In this document: one piece after another, positions 1 to 8,799 of the stretch
Position numbering within the stretch: the stretch's first letter is position 1
Layout: each line of letters starts with the position of its first letter
Notes under the pieces: generated by a model
The model's database searches: none
Told to the model about the DNA's origin: nothing
The model's input: the letters and a program-made list of their open reading frames with translations, nothing else
Made by a program: the position numbers and the translations under genes
DNA from: Gammaproteobacteria bacterium
GTDB lineage: Bacteria; Pseudomonadota; Gammaproteobacteria; Natronospirales; REEB76
DNA length: 64,000 bases
Assembly (NCBI GenBank): GCA_036383255.1
Contig: DASVOS010000003.1
Span: 56,479 to 120,478, forward strand
Direction of reading: 5' to 3'

Positions 1-9
1 GCGGCCGGT

Positions 10-768
10 CTACCAGCCGATGCTGCGCCCGCCATCCACGGCGAGGATCTGGCCGGTGACATAGTCCGCGTCGCGGACGAGATAGATGATCGCGCCGGCC
101 ACGTCTTCCGGCGAGCCCTTGCGCTTCAGCGCCGTGGCCTCGAGTATGGACTTCTTGGTGGCCGCATCCATGGGCGCCTCGGGCCACAGCACCGGCCCCG
201 GCGCGACCCCGTTCACCCGCACTTCCGGCCCCAGCTCCTTGGCGAGCGACAGCGTGAGCATCACCAGGCCCGCCTTTGCGGCGCAGTACACCGTGTGCTC
301 CCGCAGCGGCCGGTAGGCGTGGATGTCGATCATGTTCACGATGCAGCCGTGGTTCTTCCTGAGATGCGGCGCCGCGGCCTGGGCCAGGAACAGGGGCGCC
401 TTGAGGTTGCTGCCCATGAGGTCGTCCCAGTCATCCTCGCCGATGCTGCCGAGCGGCGTCGGCCGGAAGCTGGAGGCGTTGTTCACCAGCACGTCCAGGC
501 CGTCCCACTGCAGCGCGGCTTTGACCAGGGATTCGAGTCCCTGGGTGTTGCCGAGGTCCGCCTGGGCGATGGCAGCGGAATCGCGGCGGGCGCCGTTCAG
601 CTCCTTGGCGAGTGCCACCGCCTCTGCTTCGGACCTGTTGTAGTGCAGCAAGAGGTTCATGCCCTCCGCATGCAGCGCGCGGGCGGTCACGGCGCCCAGG
701 CGCTTGGCGGCGCCGGTCACGAGCGCGGTGCGGCCGGCGAGCTTTGAGGTATTCTTCATGAGCATCAT
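10..768 (-). CDS. folM: pteridine reductase (SDR family, FolM type)
   Basis: Predicted 252-residue short-chain dehydrogenase that would reduce dihydrobiopterin/dihydrofolate-type pterins with NADPH in the cytosol. The N-terminal nucleotide loop reads TGAAKRLG (18-25), the TGxxxRxG form typical of pteridine reductases rather than the usual TGxxxGxG. NNAS (96-99) and YCAAK (Tyr161/Lys165) complete the SDR signature. The usual catalytic Ser is replaced by Asp148 (NMIDIH), as in FolM/PTR1 enzymes. Starts MMLMK: the ATGs at 768, 765 and 759 are all possible. Divergent from the methyltransferase gene only 14 bases away. Confidence 0.85.
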   Translation of the reverse strand: MMLMKNTSKLAGRTALVTGAAKRLGAVTARALHAEGMNLLLHYNRSEAEAVALAKELNGARRDSAAIAQADLGNTQGLESLVKAALQWDGLDVLVNNASSFRPTPLGSIGEDDWDDLMGSNLKAPLFLAQAAAPHLRKNHGCIVNMIDIHAYRPLREHTVYCAAKAGLVMLTLSLAKELGPEVRVNGVAPGPVLWPEAPMDAATKKSILEATALKRKGSPEDVAGAIIYLVRDADYVTGQILAVDGGRSIGW

Positions 769-782
769 TAGAGCAGAAATCC

Positions 783-1949
783 TTGCTGCCCATCACCCAG
801 AACTATGTTGACCTGCCGCTGCCCACGCCTGACGCGCTGGCCCACAGCGCGCGGCTCTCGGCGCGCATCCACGAGGCCATACACGGCGCGGGCGGACGCA
901 TCCCCTTCAGCCGCTACATGGAACTGGCGCTCTACGCTCCGGGCCTCGGCTACTACAGTGCCGGCGCCCGCAAGTTCGGCGCCGCCGGTGACTTCATCAC
1001 CGCGCCCGAGCTCTCGCCGCTCTTCTCCCGCTGCCTCGCGCGTCAGTGCGCGGAAGTGTTGGACGGGGTGGAGGGAGGCTCCATCCTCGAACTTGGCGCA
1101 GGTTCCGGCATCATGGCGGCGGACATGCTGCTGGAGTTGCAGGCGCTCGATTCGCTCCCGGAGGAATACCTCATCCTGGAGGTCAGCGCCGAACTCAAAG
1201 AGCGCCAGCGCGCGACGCTGGCGGCGAAGGTGCCCGGCTTCGCCGCCAAGATACGCTGGCTCGATGCGCTGCCCGGGCGGTTCACCGGGGTCATCGTCGG
1301 CAACGAAGTGCTGGACGCGCTGCCGGTGGAGCGCTTCCGGCGCGCGGCCGGAGATTACGAAGAATACTGCGTGCGCAGTGAAGGCGAAGGTTTCGCCTGG
1401 ACCACGCGCCCGGCCGGCGAGCAGCTGGCGGCGGCGCTTGCGGCCCTGGAGACCACGCTGCCGGCACCCTTGGCGGCAGGTTATGAGTCTGAGATCTGCC
1501 TCGGCGCCGCTTCGCTGGTCGCGAGCCTCGCTGCTTGCCTCGCACGCGGCGCGCTGTTGCTCCTGGACTACGGCTACCCCCGCGCCGCGTATTACCACCC
1601 CGAGCGCAGCATGGGCACGCTCATGTGCCACTACCGGCAGCGGGCTCATGGCGACCCGTTCCTGTACCCCGGCCTCCAGGACATCACTGCCCACGTGGAC
1701 TTCACCGCCGTGGCGGAGGCGGGCACTGGCGCGGGGCTGGAACTCGCGGGCTACACCACCCAGGCCCATTTCCTCATGGCACTGGGCATCGCCGGTCTTG
1801 CGGACACCGGCATGCGCGCCGCTCAGCAGGTGAAGCTGCTCACGCTGCCCGAGGAGATGGGCGAGCGCTTCAAGGCCATCGGGTTCACGCGGGGAGTGGA
1901 CGCGTCCCTCCAGGGTTTCGCGCTCAGGGACCTGACCCGCACGCTCTGA
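783..1949 (+). CDS. MidA-like SAM-dependent methyltransferase (COG1565)
   Basis: 388 residues, a full-length match to the MidA/NDUFAF7 family, which methylates arginine of a complex I subunit in mitochondria; bacterial roles are poorly defined. Family marks are PFSRYMELALYAPGLGYY near residues 41-58, GDFITAPELSP (69-79) and the SAM-binding glycine loop ILELGAGSG (101-109). The only start that keeps the conserved N-terminus is TTG at 783; no ATG occurs in frame before Met46 and the ribosome site is weak. The gene lies head-to-head with folM, so the two probably share a very compact divergent promoter. Confidence 0.85.
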   Translation: MLPITQNYVDLPLPTPDALAHSARLSARIHEAIHGAGGRIPFSRYMELALYAPGLGYYSAGARKFGAAGDFITAPELSPLFSRCLARQCAEVLDGVEGGSILELGAGSGIMAADMLLELQALDSLPEEYLILEVSAELKERQRATLAAKVPGFAAKIRWLDALPGRFTGVIVGNEVLDALPVERFRRAAGDYEEYCVRSEGEGFAWTTRPAGEQLAAALAALETTLPAPLAAGYESEICLGAASLVASLAACLARGALLLLDYGYPRAAYYHPERSMGTLMCHYRQRAHGDPFLYPGLQDITAHVDFTAVAEAGTGAGLELAGYTTQAHFLMALGIAGLADTGMRAAQQVKLLTLPEEMGERFKAIGFTRGVDASLQGFALRDLTRTL

Positions 1950-1959
1950 GAGGGTCGCA

Positions 1960-3708
1960 TCAGCGCTGCGCGGCAGCGTCTCCCGGAGGAGCCTCGTAGC
2001 GCGACAGCGCCGTCCCATTGGGGAACCTCCTCAGCGCCCGCACCTTTATCTTGTGCCGGTCGGCCCGCTCCGAATAGGTGAGCAGGTTCTGGGGCCATCC
2101 GGGCAAGCCCAGCAAGTACGCGTCCTGCCGGCTTATCAACGCATCGACCAGCTGATGGGGTTGCTCGATGCCGAGCCGGTGCAAGTCATCGTAGAACTTC
2201 GGCGAATAGGTGGTCCAACCCAGCTGGATGAGATTGAAATCCATCGCCGGCGGGTGCCGCGGGTCCAGCGCCTCCAGGAAACCCTGCCTGGCCTGGATCA
2301 CGATGGTGGCGCCGGCGAAATCCCGGTTGAGGCCGTCGATCTCCACCTGTGCGTTGCGCGCTGCCGTCGCGGCTTTCTGGTATCCATGCAGCGTCTGCAA
2401 CGCGGCCTTGGAGCCGCCGCACAACGCCAGCGCCAGGCTGCAAGCCAGGGCAAGCCGCTCGAAGCGCCCGGCCGGGAAGTGGCGCAGCGCTTGCACCGCC
2501 AACACCAGCCCCAGCAATCCGACTCCGAGCTCGAACGTGAATTCCACGCGCGGCAGGAACCCGAAGAACAACGACATCGCCGTGCCGATGCCGAGACACC
2601 ACAGCGGCGCCAGGGCGCCGATGAGGTTCAGCCGGGATCGCCTCAGGAGCACCAGCCAGAGCGGCAGTGACGCGAACACCAGCAGCACGTAGGGGTTGCG
2701 CCAGTCCGCCTTCTGCGCGAAGGTCCCGGCGGCTTCCCTGAGGGAAAGACGCGGCGCGGGGGCTGCATCCAGCAGCACCTGCAGTGCTTGTACCGTATAG
2801 GTCCTCTCGTCCAGGAAGTACCAGTTATAGAGGTAAGCCAGGTCACGCCGTGTCCAATGGATGGATCTCAGCGCGGCCCGGTCCTTCATCAGCGCGGCCT
2901 TGCGCGGCCGGCTCAGGCGATGTATGTGTCCGCGTAGTTTGTTGAAGGACTCGTACTGCGCCTCCAGCGGGGTGCGGTTCACGTGGCGCCAGCCCAGGTC
3001 GGCGACATGGGTGGCGAGGACTGGCACCAGGAAGATGAGCCCCGTGAAGGCCAAGCGCCGGACTGCGGGTCGGGTCTTGCTCTCTCGAAGGGTAAGCGCG
3101 AGCACCCACAGCCCGAAACATGCCGAGTAGGCGAGCACGCCGAGCGGTACCTGCGGGCGGATCAGCAGTCCGCAGGCGAACAGCAGGCCGGCGACGAGCG
3201 CGCGCAAGCGGACGGCCTCCCCTTCTCTCACTTCAACGCCCAGCCAGGTCAGCGCGCTGGCGCACAACAAGGCGGCGGCCGATGTGTAGTCGAGGAATAC
3301 CAGGCACCGCACGTAGTAGGCGAAGACCACCAGTGCCAGGGGTGCCCACAGCCAGGGCGAGCGGCAGGTGCGCCACAGCAACCAGAGCCACAGGAACAGG
3401 CTCGCCGCGTGGGCGGCATACAGGGCCAGCGGATACCATGCTGCGCCGGGCCACGCCGTATACAGCAGGTGGAGCAGGGAAGTGAAGGGCGCCCCGATGT
3501 ATGGCACGGGGTAGCCGAGCTTCGCGAACTCGACGATGCCGAAGTTGTCGTTGGTGATGTAGTGGCTCTGCAGGAACCCCCAACAACAGGCGAGGAACGC
3601 GATGACCAGTAGTGCCAGGGCGCCTGGCCAGAGCCATGGCCGGTGCCCGCCGCTCATTCGCGTCGGCTGCTGGCTCGGCAGGGAGGGATCAGGGGTCGGG
3701 AGGGGCAT
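1960..3708 (-). CDS. polytopic membrane protein, possible GT-C-type glycosyltransferase
   Basis: 582 residues. About ten hydrophobic segments lie between residues 28 and 430, followed by a hydrophilic C-terminal domain of roughly 140 residues. The loop after the first membrane segment carries an acidic motif (TNDNFGI), the location where GT-C glycosyltransferases place catalytic acids. The topology therefore suggests a lipid-linked-sugar transferase, but no family motif is decisive. It converges on the methyltransferase gene (10-base gap) and is divergent from the acyltransferase cluster at 3840. A second possible ATG lies at 3657. Confidence 0.5.
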   Translation of the reverse strand: MPLPTPDPSLPSQQPTRMSGGHRPWLWPGALALLVIAFLACCWGFLQSHYITNDNFGIVEFAKLGYPVPYIGAPFTSLLHLLYTAWPGAAWYPLALYAAHAASLFLWLWLLWRTCRSPWLWAPLALVVFAYYVRCLVFLDYTSAAALLCASALTWLGVEVREGEAVRLRALVAGLLFACGLLIRPQVPLGVLAYSACFGLWVLALTLRESKTRPAVRRLAFTGLIFLVPVLATHVADLGWRHVNRTPLEAQYESFNKLRGHIHRLSRPRKAALMKDRAALRSIHWTRRDLAYLYNWYFLDERTYTVQALQVLLDAAPAPRLSLREAAGTFAQKADWRNPYVLLVFASLPLWLVLLRRSRLNLIGALAPLWCLGIGTAMSLFFGFLPRVEFTFELGVGLLGLVLAVQALRHFPAGRFERLALACSLALALCGGSKAALQTLHGYQKAATAARNAQVEIDGLNRDFAGATIVIQARQGFLEALDPRHPPAMDFNLIQLGWTTYSPKFYDDLHRLGIEQPHQLVDALISRQDAYLLGLPGWPQNLLTYSERADRHKIKVRALRRFPNGTALSRYEAPPGDAAAQR

Positions 3709-3784
3709 CTTTCCCGGCCAGTGGGGCAGAGTGGTGAGATTGTACCAGCAGGGCGCCGCCGTCCGCGGGACTCGGACCGCACGC

Positions 3785-3790
3785 TATAAT
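3785..3790 (+). promoter_or_regulatory. sigma70 -10 element upstream of the acyltransferase cluster
   Basis: A perfect TATAAT lies 50 bases before the ATG at 3840. The expected -35 position (about 3762-3767) reads TCCGCG, a poor match, so the promoter may need an activator. It would drive the 3840-6514 operon. Confidence 0.45.
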
Positions 3791-3839
3791 TTCCATCCGT
3801 TCAGGGGTCCGCCGGACCGCGGGACAGACAAGGCGCGCG

Positions 3840-4766
3840 ATGCAAAGCTTCCTGGACATGCTCCCGGCGGGTTACCGCGAATCGTTCGGTATCGGCGAGA
3901 TCGTGCAGCCGGAGTTCCTGTCTTCCGCGCGCGCCACCGCTTTCACCTGGACCAAGCTCCCCGGCAGGGTCTGTCTCGCGCTCAATCGCGAGTACTTCGA
4001 TGAGGCCGCGGCGAACAGCAACGTCGTCGCCATCGTCGCGCCGCGCCAGGCCATCACCCCGGGCGCGCTCCCCCGCCAGGCGGTGATCGTCGCCGACAAG
4101 GCGACCGACCTCTTCTATGCCCTCCACAACGCCGCGATCCATGCGCCGCGTGCGCCCGCCTCGGCGGTGCGTGAGCTGCATCCCACTGCGCGGGTGGCAC
4201 CGGACGTACGGCTCCTCGGCGGCGACATCCGCATCGGCGCCGGCAGCGTGGTGCACGAAGGCTGCATCCTGATCGGCCCGCTCGAGATCGGCCCTGACTG
4301 CACCGTCATGCCGGGTACCCTGCTCGGCACCGACGGCATGTTCTCCAAGGAGATACTGGGCCGCAAGCACCACATCACGCACTTCGGCGGTGTGAGGCTC
4401 GGCCGCAACTGCATCGTGCACGCCGGCAGCAACATCTCCAAGTCCGTCAACTTCGGCGAGGTCACGGACGTCGCTGACGGCGTCAGCATCGGCATCGGCG
4501 TCAACATCGGCCACGACTGCAGCATCGGCGCCGACACCGACGTCTCGGGACGCGTGATGCTGGCCGGCCGGGTGACGGTCGGCCGGGACTGCTGGCTGGG
4601 CGCCGGCGCCATCCTCTCCAACGCGATCACGGTCGGCGACGGCGCCAAGGTGCGCATCGGCTCGATCGTGATCGGTGACGTCCCGGCCGGCGGCGACGTG
4701 TCCGGCAACTTCGCCCAGGACCACAACCAGCGGTTACGTGAGCTGGCCAAGGCGAGGCGCAGGTGA
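3840..4766 (+). CDS. LpxD-like left-handed beta-helix acyltransferase
   Basis: 308 residues. Residues ~110-290 are hexapeptide repeats ([LIV]GxxxX) such as IRIGAG, LEIGPD, VRLGRN, VSIGIG and VTVGRD, the left-handed beta-helix of LpxD/LpxA acyltransferases. The N-terminal ~100 residues resemble the uridine-binding domain of LpxD only loosely, and the usual LpxD neighbours (skp, fabZ, lpxA) are absent. It is probably a specialised N- or O-acyltransferase that takes an acyl group from the ACP encoded 1.5 kb downstream. The stop overlaps the next GTG start by 4 bases, so translation is coupled. Confidence 0.7.
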   Translation: MQSFLDMLPAGYRESFGIGEIVQPEFLSSARATAFTWTKLPGRVCLALNREYFDEAAANSNVVAIVAPRQAITPGALPRQAVIVADKATDLFYALHNAAIHAPRAPASAVRELHPTARVAPDVRLLGGDIRIGAGSVVHEGCILIGPLEIGPDCTVMPGTLLGTDGMFSKEILGRKHHITHFGGVRLGRNCIVHAGSNISKSVNFGEVTDVADGVSIGIGVNIGHDCSIGADTDVSGRVMLAGRVTVGRDCWLGAGAILSNAITVGDGAKVRIGSIVIGDVPAGGDVSGNFAQDHNQRLRELAKARRR

Positions 4767-5305
4767 GCAAGGGGCGCTTCGTCTTCAAGGCCGCGCGGGA
4801 CTACCTGCACAGCACTACCCTGTTCGACCACATCCTGGAGCAGGGCGGTCCGGCGCCTGCCAGGGTCGACTTCCGCTTCGCCAAGCGCACCGATCGGGTC
4901 TGCAGCCTCGTGGCGGAGAAGCCCGCCGACGACAAGCTGGTGGCGAGCTACGTGGATTCGCAGCGCAAGCTCTACGCCGTCGAGACGCAGGAACCGATCA
5001 GCGAGCGCGTGCCCTACGACGAGGACGCGCTGGCGACGCATTTCACGCTGGAAGGCAGGAGCCTGCGCGTCACCCCCGTGGCGGGCTACTCCTTCATAGA
5101 GTGCGTGGTGGCCGGCTACAAGCGGCTCCTCATGTCGCTCTACGGCAAGCAGCGCTTCGCTTTCGTGCGCCTCACCCTCGAGCGCGTGCCCCAGGGCCCG
5201 TTCACGGTGACCTTCGTGCGCGAGCTGGGCGGCAATTTCTACCAGGGCAAGATCACCGAGGAAGGCGCCGACATCGGCGGCATCTTCTTCGGCAAGTGGC
5301 AATGA
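4763..5305 (+). CDS. uncharacterised protein of the LpxD-like/KAS III cluster
   Basis: 180 residues with no signal peptide or membrane segment. I do not recognise the family. It is mixed alpha/beta, with a basic N-terminus (SKGRFVFKAARDYLHS) and an aromatic, glycine-rich end (GGIFFGKWQ). GTG start within a GTGA overlap with the acyltransferase gene; the stop overlaps the KAS III ATG (ATGA). The double overlap shows it belongs to the same translational unit, so a role in loading, modifying or binding the acyl substrate is plausible but unproven. Confidence 0.6.
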   Translation: MSKGRFVFKAARDYLHSTTLFDHILEQGGPAPARVDFRFAKRTDRVCSLVAEKPADDKLVASYVDSQRKLYAVETQEPISERVPYDEDALATHFTLEGRSLRVTPVAGYSFIECVVAGYKRLLMSLYGKQRFAFVRLTLERVPQGPFTVTFVRELGGNFYQGKITEEGADIGGIFFGKWQ

Positions 5306-6228
5306 TCGGCGTCACCGAGGTCGCTTCGTACGTCCCCGGCACCTCGGTCTCCAACCTCGAGCGCGCGGCACTGTCCGGCAAGACCCCCGACTTCATCACC
5401 GGCAAAATCGGGTTCAGGCGCGTGACGCGCAAGGCACCGGCCGAAGACACCTCCGACCTCTGCGTGCGGGCGTTCGAGGCGCTCCAGGCGAAGCGGCCGC
5501 TGCAGCAGCAGGACATCGACTGCCTCATCGTCTGCACCCAGAACCCGGACGGGCACGGCCTGCCGCACACCTCTGCTGTGGTCCACGCCAAGCTGGGACT
5601 GGGGCAGGGCGTCGCCGCCTTCGACATCTCGCTCGGCTGTTCGGGCTTCGTGTACGGCCTCGCCGTGGCCACGGCGTTCATGCAGGCCCAGGGACTGCGG
5701 CGCGGCCTCCTGTTCACCGCCGATCCCTACTCGAAGGTGATCGACTCCGAGGACTACGATACCGAGCTCCTGTTCGGTGACGCCGCCGCGGTCACTTACC
5801 TCACGGATACGCCCGTGTACCGCATGCTCAAGTCGAGTTTCGCCTCGGACGGCCGGCTGCGCCACTCCATCCAGGTCTCTCCGGAGAGCGGCCGCCTCTC
5901 CATGCTGGGCAGCAACGTCTTCAAGTTCACCATGACCGTGGTCCCCGAGCAGATCACGGCCTGCCTGAAGGATAACGGCCTCTCCCAGGGCGACGTGGAC
6001 CTCTACCTCTTCCACCAGGGCAGCAAGTTCATCGTCGATAACCTCGGCCGGAAGCTGGGCTTGGCCCCCGAGCGGGCGCCCTTCGAGGCCGCGGAGCTGG
6101 GGAACACGGTATCATCCACGCTGCCGCTGATGCTGGAGAGGCGGATGGCGGGCGGCCCCAAGCGCATACTATTGAGCGGTTTCGGCGTCGGCCTGTCCTG
6201 GGCCACCACCGTACTGGAGAGGGCTTAA
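5302..6228 (+). CDS. 3-oxoacyl-ACP synthase III family protein
   Basis: 308 residues, the normal FabH length. The thiolase-fold catalytic triad is intact: Cys113 in SLGCSGFVYGL, His238 in LFHQGSK and Asn268 in ELGNTVSST. It should condense an acyl-CoA or acyl-ACP starter with malonyl-ACP. ATG at 5302 overlaps the previous stop; the open frame extends upstream to 4675, but homology begins at MIGVTEVASYVPG. Its setting beside a dedicated ACP and an LpxD-like enzyme, away from the fab genes, suggests a specialised lipid rather than housekeeping fatty acid synthesis. Confidence 0.85.
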   Translation: MIGVTEVASYVPGTSVSNLERAALSGKTPDFITGKIGFRRVTRKAPAEDTSDLCVRAFEALQAKRPLQQQDIDCLIVCTQNPDGHGLPHTSAVVHAKLGLGQGVAAFDISLGCSGFVYGLAVATAFMQAQGLRRGLLFTADPYSKVIDSEDYDTELLFGDAAAVTYLTDTPVYRMLKSSFASDGRLRHSIQVSPESGRLSMLGSNVFKFTMTVVPEQITACLKDNGLSQGDVDLYLFHQGSKFIVDNLGRKLGLAPERAPFEAAELGNTVSSTLPLMLERRMAGGPKRILLSGFGVGLSWATTVLERA

Positions 6229-6262
6229 GGCCCCGCCGACAGACAACCGGGAGGATACGAAC

Positions 6263-6514
6263 TTGTTCTCGAAAGACCAATTCAGGAATGCCGTGATCGA
6301 GGGGCTGAAGCGCGTCCGCAACGTGGATCAGGTGACGATCCGCGACGACGAGAGCTTCGCGAACATCGGGCTGGACTCGCTGGACGGCATGAACCTGGTG
6401 CTGGAAGTGGAGTCGATCCTGGGCATCAACCTGGGCGAGTTCGACCTGCGCGGCGCCAACACCATCGAGACCTTCTACGCCAAGGCCTCGGAAGTGGTCT
6501 CCCAGCAGAAGTAG
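6263..6514 (+). CDS. acyl carrier protein
   Basis: 83-residue acidic four-helix carrier. The phosphopantetheine site is Ser39 in GLDSLDGM, followed by the recognition helix NLVLEVESILGI. The TTG start is chosen because GGGAGGA stands about eight bases upstream and no ATG fits. It lies 34 bases after the KAS III gene on the same strand and probably carries the chain made by that enzyme. It diverges enough from AcpP (basic N-terminus, GINLGEFD loop) to be a specialised carrier. Confidence 0.85.
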   Translation: MFSKDQFRNAVIEGLKRVRNVDQVTIRDDESFANIGLDSLDGMNLVLEVESILGINLGEFDLRGANTIETFYAKASEVVSQQK

Positions 6515-6523
6515 CCTGCCGCT

Positions 6524-7075
6524 CTAGCCTGTTCCGGCCTTCAGGCAGGCCTTCCACGCATCCAGCGCGTCCTCGCGCTTCGGCACCTTCGGTGGGGCAT
6601 AGGCCGCGTCGATGGCGCCATGCGCCTCCTGGTCGTCGAAGCGCTTCAGGTAGTCATAGGCGTCCTGCCTGGGCCGTCCCAGCAGGCGCAGGCTGATGGC
6701 GCTGTCCGCGATCATCGCATCGCGCATGCAGCGCTCCGCCGCCGCGAAGCGCTCCGCCGGAAGCTTCGCCTTGTTCAGCGCACAGCTCTTGAAGTCAGCC
6801 GCCGCGTACTCCCAGGCGTCCGTCACAGTGTCGGCATAGACCCGCTTCACCAGCCGGTTCTCCTTCTGCCCCGGCGCGTGGCCGAAGTAGCGGTCTGTCT
6901 TCGCCTCGGGCACGCCGCCCACCTTGTACTCGGCGATGCTCTTGATGGAGAGCGCCACCGTGGCGCAGAGCGTGAGGTCCTGCTTCTCCTGCGGCGTGTA
7001 ACCCGCGGCCTGCACGGCGGATGAGGGACAGAACAGCAATAGGGCCGCGATGGCCGCGGTAAGATGCGCGCCCAT
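6524..7075 (-). CDS. exported protein of unknown function
   Basis: 183 residues starting [25 protein letters not shown], a clear Sec signal peptide with likely cleavage after VQA. The mature part is helical and contains four conserved-looking cysteines (LCATV, KSCALN, ERCMRD, KACLKA), suggesting two periplasmic disulfides. The ATG at 7075 shares one base with the cca stop (TGATG), so the gene is translationally coupled to cca. The longer open frame reaching 7447 runs antisense-like through cca and is not credible. Function unknown. Confidence 0.65.
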   Translation of the reverse strand: MGAHLTAAIAALLLFCPSSAVQAAGYTPQEKQDLTLCATVALSIKSIAEYKVGGVPEAKTDRYFGHAPGQKENRLVKRVYADTVTDAWEYAAADFKSCALNKAKLPAERFAAAERCMRDAMIADSAISLRLLGRPRQDAYDYLKRFDDQEAHGAIDAAYAPPKVPKREDALDAWKACLKAGTG

Positions 7076-8298
7076 CAGTCCCGGCCTATCGCGGCGCGTA
7101 CTGCTTCGAGGCGCCGCTTCCTGAGCTGCTCGCCGATCTCGGCGCCCTTGAGGTTCGCCGTGTCCAAGGACTCCGTGGTCACGGCCCGGGCCGCCGCGAA
7201 GGCGCGGCGCAGGTAGTCGGCCTGCGGGAACGGCGCGTCCTCGAGGCCGGTGCGGCCCCGGTGGTCCGCCTCGCAGGCGGTGAGGAAGAGCCCGAAGCGT
7301 TCCGGCCGGCGGAACGCGTCCGCGCCCTCCAGGAGCTTCAGCACCGTGGCGGCGCGCAGCTCCTCCGCCTTGTGCACCAGGCCGTGCTCCCGGGCCACGA
7401 TCACCGCCAGCTCGCGGAACTCCTTGGGCGTGCGCAGGCGCTCGCACATGGCCTCCACCAGCTTCACGCTGCGTTCCTCGTGGCCGTAGTGGTGCGGCAG
7501 GATGTCCTTGGCCGTGGTGCCCTTGCCCAGGTCATGGGTCAGCGCCGCGTAGCGCACCGTGAGCTCGCCCGAGAGCCGCGCCGCCTGGTCCAGCACCATC
7601 ATCACGTGCACGCCGGTGTCGATCTCCGGATGCCACTTGGCGGGCTGCGGCACGCCCCACAGCCGGTCCAGCTCCGGGAACACCCGCGCCAGCGCGCCGC
7701 ACTCGCGCAGCGTCTCGAAGTACACGGAGGGCCGCTCGCAGCCGAGCGCCTTCACGGTCTCCTGCCACACCCGCTCCGGCACCAGCGCATCCACCTCGCC
7801 GTCTTCCACCATGCCGCGCATCAGCGCGAGCGTCTCCGGCGCCACCTTGAAGCCCAGCGGCGCGAAACGCGCGGCGAAGCGTGCCGCGCGCAGCACCCGC
7901 ACCGGGTCCTCCGAGAAGGCAGGGGAGACGTGGCGCAGGAGCCGCGCCTCGATGTCCTTGGCGCCGCCGTAGGGGTCCACCAGCTGCCCCTGCGCGTCCT
8001 CGGCGATCGCGTTCAGCGTGAGGTCGCGGCGCTTCAGGTCCTCCTCCAGCGTCACCTCCGGCGCCGCGAAGAAATCGAAGCCGTGGTAACCCTTGCCGGT
8101 CTTGCGCTCGGTGCGGGCGAGGGCGTACTCCTCCTTCGTCTCCGGGTGCAGGAACACCGGGAAATCCTTGCCCACGGGCCGGTAGCCCTGGTCCAGCAGC
8201 TGTTGCGGCGTCGCGCCCACCACCACCCAGTCCCGCTCCTTGTGGGGCAGGCCCAGGAGCCGGTCGCGCACCGCTCCGCCCACGAGATAGGTCTTCAT
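7075..8298 (-). CDS. cca: CCA tRNA nucleotidyltransferase with HD domain
   Basis: 407 residues, colinear with E. coli CCA. It adds or repairs the 3' CCA of tRNAs in the cytosol. GGAVRD (7-12), the metal site E21-R22-D23, RRDLTLNA (90-97) and [16 protein letters not shown] (130-145) are the class II nucleotidyltransferase motifs. THDLGK (254-259) is the HD phosphohydrolase domain that gives gammaproteobacterial enzymes phosphatase/phosphodiesterase activity. The first metal ligand is Glu where E. coli has Asp21, a conservative change. ATG at 8298 is the only sensible start. Confidence 0.95.
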   Translation of the reverse strand: MKTYLVGGAVRDRLLGLPHKERDWVVVGATPQQLLDQGYRPVGKDFPVFLHPETKEEYALARTERKTGKGYHGFDFFAAPEVTLEEDLKRRDLTLNAIAEDAQGQLVDPYGGAKDIEARLLRHVSPAFSEDPVRVLRAARFAARFAPLGFKVAPETLALMRGMVEDGEVDALVPERVWQETVKALGCERPSVYFETLRECGALARVFPELDRLWGVPQPAKWHPEIDTGVHVMMVLDQAARLSGELTVRYAALTHDLGKGTTAKDILPHHYGHEERSVKLVEAMCERLRTPKEFRELAVIVAREHGLVHKAEELRAATVLKLLEGADAFRRPERFGLFLTACEADHRGRTGLEDAPFPQADYLRRAFAAARAVTTESLDTANLKGAEIGEQLRKRRLEAVRAAIGRD

Positions 8299-8379
8299 GC
8301 GTCAATCTTATCAGGGGTATGCCCGAGTACCGCGACGCGGCAGCCGGCGCATACTTGGCCGCTCCCGAAGGAGGCCCGC

Positions 8380-8793
8380 ATGAATCCCATCAACCCCTAC
8401 ATCTTCTTCGATGGCGACTGCGCCGACGCGCTGCGCTTCTACGAGCGCGTCCTCAAGGGCAAGATCGGGATGCTGATGCGGGAGGACGAGATGCCCGGCG
8501 CCAAGCCGCTCTCGGGCCGCAAGCCTCGCATCATGCACGCGCGGCTGGAGGCGGCCGGCGGCATCCTCCTGGCCTCGGACTGGATGGCCGAGCGGCCGTT
8601 CGAGCGCAAGCAGGGGTTCTACGTATCCGTGGAGTTCCCGGCGAAGGAGGAGGCCCAACGGGTGTTCGAGGCTCTGGCGGAGGGCGGGCAGGTGAACCTC
8701 CCCTTCGCGGACACGTTCTGGTCCCAGGGCTTCGGCATGCTGGTGGACAAGTACGGCACGCCCTGGATGATCAACGGGCCGCGCAAACCCTGA
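8380..8793 (+). CDS. VOC/PhnB-like glyoxalase-superfamily protein
   Basis: 137 residues. MNPINPYIFFDGDCADALRFYERVL is the typical beginning of PhnB-like (3-demethylubiquinone methyltransferase-fold, vicinal oxygen chelate) proteins, and the C-terminal FGMLVDKYGTPWMIN completes the paired beta-alpha-beta-beta-beta unit. A GAAGGAGG ribosome site precedes the ATG at 8380. Substrate unknown; relatives are often annotated as bleomycin-resistance/dioxygenase-like. It is divergent from cca with about 80 bases between. Confidence 0.75.
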   Translation: MNPINPYIFFDGDCADALRFYERVLKGKIGMLMREDEMPGAKPLSGRKPRIMHARLEAAGGILLASDWMAERPFERKQGFYVSVEFPAKEEAQRVFEALAEGGQVNLPFADTFWSQGFGMLVDKYGTPWMINGPRKP

Positions 8794-8799
8794 TCAGGC

